Source of the DNA: Arcticibacter sp.
GTDB lineage: Bacteria; Bacteroidota; Bacteroidia; 2-12-FULL-35-15
Length of the DNA stretch: 64,000 nucleotides
Direction: 5' to 3'
NCBI GenBank assembly: GCA_021155045.1
Contig: JAJNQB010000021.1
Coordinates: 1 to 64,000 of the forward strand
Shown here: positions 60,897 through 64,000 of the stretch, one piece after another
Layout of the letters: each line of letters begins with the position of its first letter
Numbering within the stretch: position 1 is the stretch's first letter
Made by a program: the position numbers and the translations under genes
Notes under the pieces: generated by a model
Databases searched by the model: none
Told to the model about the DNA's origin: nothing
The model's input: only the letters and a program-made list of their open reading frames with translations

Positions 60897-61748
60897 TTAT
60901 TCTACTACTATCACTAAATATTTTGAAACACTCCAGAAATCGTCCGCATTGGTTATTACTATCTTTTCTGCCTTACCATCTGTGCCTTCAATCTTATAAG
61001 AACCAGCAGGATGAGTAGATAAAAGTTTAGCCTTCTTCGAGCCTAAAGCAATTTCGCTAACTTGTGTGATATCAATTTTTGTAAAGTAGTTTTTGTTAAA
61101 GTCTTCTTTTACTTTTTCTGATTTCCCAATACCAATAAAACCGCCTTCTTTTGTAAGAACACCATTTTTAATTAATTCTTTTGATGTGCCAAAAGCATAG
61201 TAGGCTGTATTCAACTTTTGAGTCTTTGCATCTGCTTCTTGAGATAATTCTTGATAATTCGTATTTAAGGTAGAAAGTTCAATGTTTAAACGTTCCAAAG
61301 CGCTTTTTAAACTAGCAATTTCAATATCTTTTTCTTCTAGCTGAGCTGTTAGTCGAGAAATGAATTTTTCTAATTCTTCATTTGATTTATTCGATTTTTC
61401 AAGTTTTTGTTTTAATGAAGAAATACGTTGTTTGTTTTTGTTCATCAAGTCATAAATTGCTTGAATATCATCAACAATTTCTTGCTCTTTACTTTTGCGT
61501 AATTCAGCGCTTTCGCTATTTTTTGTTACAATTTTTTCTTTGTCTTTAATGGCATCCAAATTGTCTTGTATTTCATTGAATCCTCTGATAAAGGCATCAA
61601 TGCTAGAGTCTTTGGCAGCGACCACACCCTTGAATTCACCATTTGCCATACGCAAACTGTCCTCTGTACTCATTTCACCATCTTTTCCGCTGTTTCCGCA
61701 GCCGAACAATAAAGGCATAAAAGCCAATACATAAATTATTTTTTTCAT
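60897..61748 (-). CDS. Coiled-coil lipoprotein
   Basis: 283 residues. The signal sequence MKKIIYVLAFMPLLFGC carries a lipobox Cys at 17. From about 60 to 180 there are long stretches of heptad-like Leu/Ile/Lys/Glu (for example IKDKEKIVTKNSESAELRKS and ISRLTAQLEEKDIEIASLKSALERLNIEL), a clear coiled coil. A short globular end follows (GKSEKVKEDFNKNYFTKIDI). I recognise no family. It is likely anchored in the outer membrane and reaching into the periplasm. The gene is monocistronic. Confidence 0.8.
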   Translation of the reverse strand: MKKIIYVLAFMPLLFGCGNSGKDGEMSTEDSLRMANGEFKGVVAAKDSSIDAFIRGFNEIQDNLDAIKDKEKIVTKNSESAELRKSKEQEIVDDIQAIYDLMNKNKQRISSLKQKLEKSNKSNEELEKFISRLTAQLEEKDIEIASLKSALERLNIELSTLNTNYQELSQEADAKTQKLNTAYYAFGTSKELIKNGVLTKEGGFIGIGKSEKVKEDFNKNYFTKIDITQVSEIALGSKKAKLLSTHPAGSYKIEGTDGKAEKIVITNADDFWSVSKYLVIVVE

Positions 61749-61776
61749 TTTTATTTTTTATAAAATTTTAGTGGAG

Positions 61777-61784
61777 CAAAGATA
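61777..61784 (-). promoter_or_regulatory. Promoter -7 box (TATCTTTG) of the coiled-coil lipoprotein gene
   Basis: The minus strand reads TATCTTTG, 28 nt before the ATG at 61748. Confidence 0.5.
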
Positions 61785-61832
61785 TAGCAAATTAAAACGT
61801 GTTTTAACTGCAAGTGTTAATTTTTTTAAAAT

Positions 61833-63032
61833 TTATAGGTTTTCTTCTCCTGAATCGTCTGATTCAACTTTTGTAGAATTTACAATGCTTAAAATATCAC
61901 TGATATTGTAAACAGCTTTGTTATACTTGTTTGAGAATACAATAACAGTTATTTGCTTGTTTGGAATACGATAAAATAAAGTATTATAACAATGCCACCA
62001 GCCATTGTGATAAATTACTTTAGCATTTTTGCCATCATCTATTGTGCGCCAGCCAAGTCCATAGTTTCTTTTTCCTTTGTGTTCGTTGCTGTAGCCTGCA
62101 TAAGCTAGGTTAATGCTCTCTTTTTTTAGCAGTTTATCAGAATATAATGCTTGATCCAGTTTGTAAATATCCTCAACGGTAGAAAAAATACTTTTATCGC
62201 CTACCACATCATCAGCAAAAATTTCATCTTCTGGCTTTTCATTTGCTTTGTATCCATTGGTTTTATTGGTATGCATTTTGTCATATTTTTGAGAACGAAC
62301 CCATGAGTTTTTCATATTCAATGGCTCAAAAATGTTTTCATTCATAAAATCAGCAAAAGTCTGCCCTGAGGCTTTTTCAACTATTAATGCAAGCAAAGCA
62401 TAGTTGGTATTACAATATTCGAATTTTTTATCAGGAGCAGAGTAGGCTGTCGGTTTTTTCTCAATAAGAAGTTCCAACATTGCATTATTATCGAAAGGTT
62501 TGCCATTGTAGGTGTTAGATTTTTCACAATATTGTTCGCATGCATAAATGTAATTTGGTAAACCCGAGCGGTGCGATAACAAATTTTGGATGCTTATTCC
62601 ATCATAAGGGAAGTTGGGTAAGTACTTTTTTACATCATCAGTTAAGGTAATTTTATTTTGGTCTTTTAACAATAATACACCAATGGCAGTTAGTGTTTTT
62701 GAAATAGAAGCCAATTGAAATGCTGAATTTACTTTTAATGAATCTTTGTTTTCGAAATTAGCAAAACCAAAAGCATTTTTATAGATAATTTGCCCCGATT
62801 GAGCCACTAAAACACAACCATTGAATTTTTGAAGTTTGACTTTGCTTTCAAATAATGAATCGAGAAGCGCTGCTTTTATATCAGCATTAATTTGTTCTCT
62901 GATAGCATTGATACTATCTTGATTTAGATTTAATCCTTTGTTTAGTGTATTTGAAGAGTGTGAGTCGAAGCACGATACAAAAGCACTAACAAAACTATAA
63001 GCGATAAGTATAAATATTATTTTTTTAAGCAT
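61833..63032 (-). CDS. Beta-lactamase family serine hydrolase (class C-like) lipoprotein
   Basis: 399 residues. The signal sequence ends SAFVSCFDS with a lipobox Cys. The penicillin-binding/class C fold carries SISKTLTAIG with the S-x-x-K nucleophile, FEYCNTNYALLALIVEKASG where Y-C-N replaces the usual Y-S/A-N, and a late IYHNGWW in the H/K-T/N-G position. It probably acts on peptidoglycan peptides or other amides and esters, and true beta-lactamase activity cannot be assumed. It lies 12 nt after the RRM gene, so probably the same transcript. Confidence 0.86.
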   Translation of the reverse strand: MLKKIIFILIAYSFVSAFVSCFDSHSSNTLNKGLNLNQDSINAIREQINADIKAALLDSLFESKVKLQKFNGCVLVAQSGQIIYKNAFGFANFENKDSLKVNSAFQLASISKTLTAIGVLLLKDQNKITLTDDVKKYLPNFPYDGISIQNLLSHRSGLPNYIYACEQYCEKSNTYNGKPFDNNAMLELLIEKKPTAYSAPDKKFEYCNTNYALLALIVEKASGQTFADFMNENIFEPLNMKNSWVRSQKYDKMHTNKTNGYKANEKPEDEIFADDVVGDKSIFSTVEDIYKLDQALYSDKLLKKESINLAYAGYSNEHKGKRNYGLGWRTIDDGKNAKVIYHNGWWHCYNTLFYRIPNKQITVIVFSNKYNKAVYNISDILSIVNSTKVESDDSGEENL

Positions 63033-63044
63033 CTATGCGTGTTA

Positions 63045-63293
63045 TTATCTTCTTTTATCAACCGCTTCCATTACAATCAACTCTCGACCTTTTATGTCTT
63101 TACCATTTAAAGCTTCAATAGCTTTTAGTGCATCTGGTTTTTTTGCCATTTCAATAAATGCAAAACCTTTTGATTCCCAAGTTATGGTATCATATACAAT
63201 TTTAGTATCTACTACTTCACCGTATTGTGCAAACAATCCTTCAAGTTGTGCTTCATTTATTTCTTTATCGATATTTTTTACAAATAATTTCAT
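63045..63293 (-). CDS. Small RRM RNA-binding protein
   Basis: 82 residues, almost the whole a single RNA-recognition motif. RNP2 is KLFVKNID (1-9) and RNP1 is SKGFAFIEM (46-54). Such stand-alone RRM proteins in bacteria are often linked to cold or stress and bind RNA non-specifically. The gene is first in a short unit with the serine hydrolase and has a TAATTTTG promoter box 23 nt upstream. Confidence 0.93.
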   Translation of the reverse strand: MKLFVKNIDKEINEAQLEGLFAQYGEVVDTKIVYDTITWESKGFAFIEMAKKPDALKAIEALNGKDIKGRELIVMEAVDKRR

Positions 63294-63316
63294 TGCTGTA
63301 AATTGTTAAATTTTTA

Positions 63317-63324
63317 CAAAATTA
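63317..63324 (-). promoter_or_regulatory. Promoter -7 box (TAATTTTG) of the RRM gene
   Basis: The minus strand reads TAATTTTG, 23 nt before ATG 63293, close to the divergent gene at 63371. Confidence 0.5.
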
Positions 63325-63370
63325 TTTTTTAATCTGACTTTTGGCTTAAATTCACTAAAAATATCTACAC

Positions 63371-64000
63371 ATGAAAAAGTTAATAACTATTATTGCTTTC
63401 TTGATTTTTCTCATTACTGCAGTATCATTTAAATTTCAAGGTAATCCTATTACTAAAATAAAAAATGCAAAATTTTTAGTTGAATTTAAAGAAGGCGACA
63501 TTGTATTTCAAACCACACAATCAGCACAATGTAAGGCTGTTCAGTTGGCAACGCATTCTCCTTACAGTCATTGTGGTATTGTATTTAAAGAAGACAACAA
63601 TTTTTTTGTATATGAGGCGGTACAGCCAGTTAAAATAACACCAATTGACGAATGGATAAAACATGGTAAGGAAAATAAAATAGTGGTAAAACGGTTAAAA
63701 AATGCGGATAGTATATTGACAAAATCTGTGGTTGAAAAAATGAAGGTCTATGCAAAACAGTTTATGGGTAAAAACTATGATATCTATTTTGAGTGGTCGA
63801 ACGATCGCATTTATTGTTCGGAGTATGTGTGGAAGATATATAAGAATGGAGCAAATGTAGAAGTGGGTATTTTGAAAAAATTGAAAGACTTTGATTTAAC
63901 AAGTAAAGAGGTAAAACAAATTATGAAAGAGCGCTATGGTAATAATATCCCATATCAAGAAACGGTTATTTCTCCTGCCGATATGTATAATTCTACTTTA
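63371..64000 (+). CDS. YiiX/YebB-like NlpC/P60 cysteine hydrolase (cut by window end)
   Basis: 210 codons are visible from ATG 63371 to the last base with no stop, so the 3' end lies outside the window. A signal or anchor segment (LITIIAFLIFLITAVSF) precedes a permuted papain-like domain: EGDIVFQTTQSAQ, YSHCGIVF (His 67), YEAVQPV (Glu 82) and DRIYCSEYVWKIY (Cys 149). The order His-Glu-Cys is the permuted arrangement of YiiX/YebB proteins. The substrate is unknown; related enzymes hydrolyse lipid or peptide amides. It is probably divergent from the RRM gene. Confidence 0.85.
   Translation, partial: MKKLITIIAFLIFLITAVSFKFQGNPITKIKNAKFLVEFKEGDIVFQTTQSAQCKAVQLATHSPYSHCGIVFKEDNNFFVYEAVQPVKITPIDEWIKHGKENKIVVKRLKNADSILTKSVVEKMKVYAKQFMGKNYDIYFEWSNDRIYCSEYVWKIYKNGANVEVGILKKLKDFDLTSKEVKQIMKERYGNNIPYQETVISPADMYNSTL

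Overview
The window is AT-rich chromosomal DNA (roughly two-thirds A+T) from a free-living Bacteroidota bacterium. The evidence is lineage-specific: several proteins end in type IX secretion (T9SS) sorting domains (types A and B). PorP/SprF and PorQ family proteins, DUF1573, DUF3276 (PUR-like), DUF2279 and the long forms of NusB and IspH are also present. Promoters are of the Bacteroidota TAnnTTTG type, and Shine-Dalgarno sequences are not obvious. The gene content is mostly core housekeeping, so I read this as chromosome rather than a plasmid or phage. Genus and species cannot be named from the sequence alone.

Layout. 0-5.2 kb: a secreted T9SS protein, a Fic enzyme, a TPR / type B T9SS cargo / PorP-SprF triad, and the transglycosylase MtgA. 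5.2-9.6 kb (minus strand): an envelope operon surE - small membrane protein - lpxB - SpoIID-like - DUF2279. 9.7-13.3 kb: IspH, a PUR-like protein and an MdlA-like ABC half-exporter. 13.5-21.5 kb (plus): amino-acid dehydrogenase, the nusB-DUF1573-yajC-ybbR-coaE cluster, then DUF4190, DUF2752, the NAD(P)HX repair enzyme and a phosphoesterase. 21.5-26.7 kb: ZIP transporter, methyltransferase, ComEC, a phosphodiesterase and an Smr protein. 26.7-29.6 kb: dispersed repeats, RNase P RNA (rnpB) and a DEAD-box helicase with a long leader. 29.7-33 kb: a type IIG restriction-modification enzyme with a small partner that ends in a sliding-clamp-binding motif. 33-37.3 kb: a lipoprotein, a tandem palindromic repeat and a large BNR-repeat T9SS protein. 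37.3-46 kb: truA, an MdlB-like half-exporter, HMG-CoA lyase, a four-helix protein, pyrD, pdxH, an aminotransferase, a GmhB-like phosphatase and a rhomboid protease. 46-64 kb: rsmE, lipoproteins, another T9SS protein, an NlpC/P60 peptidase, a PyrR-like PRTase, a MITE-like repeat, LolA, FtsK, PorQ, PgpH, lysA-lysC, a serine hydrolase, an RRM protein and a truncated YiiX-like gene.

Most interesting points: (1) the type IIG enzyme's small neighbour has the C-terminal pentapeptide QLSLF, the canonical beta-clamp-binding consensus, which suggests a replication-linked restriction accessory protein. (2) TAnnTTTG promoter boxes lie 4-9 nt before several start codons, at the spacing seen before the RNase P RNA 5' end, which suggests leaderless or nearly leaderless mRNAs. 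(3) Two ABC half-exporters about 25 kb apart have complementary degenerate ATP sites, as expected of one split MdlA/MdlB-type heterodimer. (4) The DEAD-box helicase leader contains a 21-codon upstream reading frame followed by a hairpin. (5) There are three kinds of palindromic, MITE-like repeat.
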